Shown here piece after piece: positions 6,534 to 6,541 of a DNA stretch of 6,541 nucleotides. Position 1 is the stretch's first letter, and every line of letters begins with the position of its first letter. The notes below the pieces were generated by a model. That model had not been told where the DNA came from and made no database searches. It worked only from the letters and a program-made list of their open reading frames with translations. Source of the DNA: Bacteroidota bacterium (GTDB lineage Bacteria; Bacteroidota; Bacteroidia; Bacteroidales; Prolixibacteraceae); NCBI GenBank assembly GCA_030695265.1, contig JAUYTA010000943.1, positions 1-6,541 on the forward strand, read 5' to 3'. Both the position numbers and the translations under genes were made by a program.

Positions 6534-6541
6534 GGAATCCG

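Noticed and set aside
6374..6541. CRISPR array suggested by recurring CGGATT/GCGGAT units
   Set aside because: The units are short, unevenly spaced and in mirrored orientation, not direct repeats with uniform spacers. A fold-back repeat explains them better.

Overview
The window looks like chromosomal DNA from a member of the Bacteroidota. It is AT-rich, and its start codons are preceded by A/T-rich leaders rather than Shine-Dalgarno sequences. One TAnnTTTG-type -7 box is visible. The last gene encodes a lipoprotein with an acidic stretch right after the lipid-carrying cysteine, which is typical of Bacteroidota surface lipoproteins. The Prolixibacteraceae/Marinilabiliales area is a guess from general character and was not tested.

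Layout: (1) 1-556, minus strand: the N-terminal 185 residues of a GtrB/DPM1-like family 2 glycosyltransferase, cut by the window edge. (2) 612-2819, plus strand, divergent from it: a 735-residue polytopic membrane protein of GT-C/YfhO-like character, with a large C-terminal extracytoplasmic part ending in a jelly-roll-like domain. (3) 2800-4398, minus strand: a second GT-C-like membrane glycosyltransferase (532 residues). Its 3' end overlaps that of gene 2 tail to tail by 20 bp. (4) 4403-5146, minus strand: a soluble DPM1-like family 2 glycosyltransferase, 4 bp upstream of gene 3 and almost certainly in one operon with it. (5) 5147-5445: a gene-free stretch with an intrinsic terminator, an unexplained structured element that resembles a small terminated RNA or leader, and small palindromes. 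(6) 5446-6168, minus strand: a probable surface-exposed lipoprotein with an FN3-like C-terminal domain. (7) 6169-6541: gene-free, and most of the right half is a fold-back repeat with nested hairpins.

Genes 1-4 read as a glycosylation locus. Family 2 enzymes of the GtrB/DPM1 type commonly load a sugar onto polyprenyl phosphate on the cytoplasmic face. GT-C membrane proteins then use such lipid-linked sugars on the periplasmic face to modify glycans, lipids or proteins. Two of each type occur here, but no substrate can be read from the sequence. Nothing in the window is a CRISPR array, tRNA, rRNA, transposase or recognisable defence system. The least explained items are the structured element at about 5215-5313, the fold-back repeat at 6374-6533 and the jelly-roll fused to the gene 2 membrane protein.
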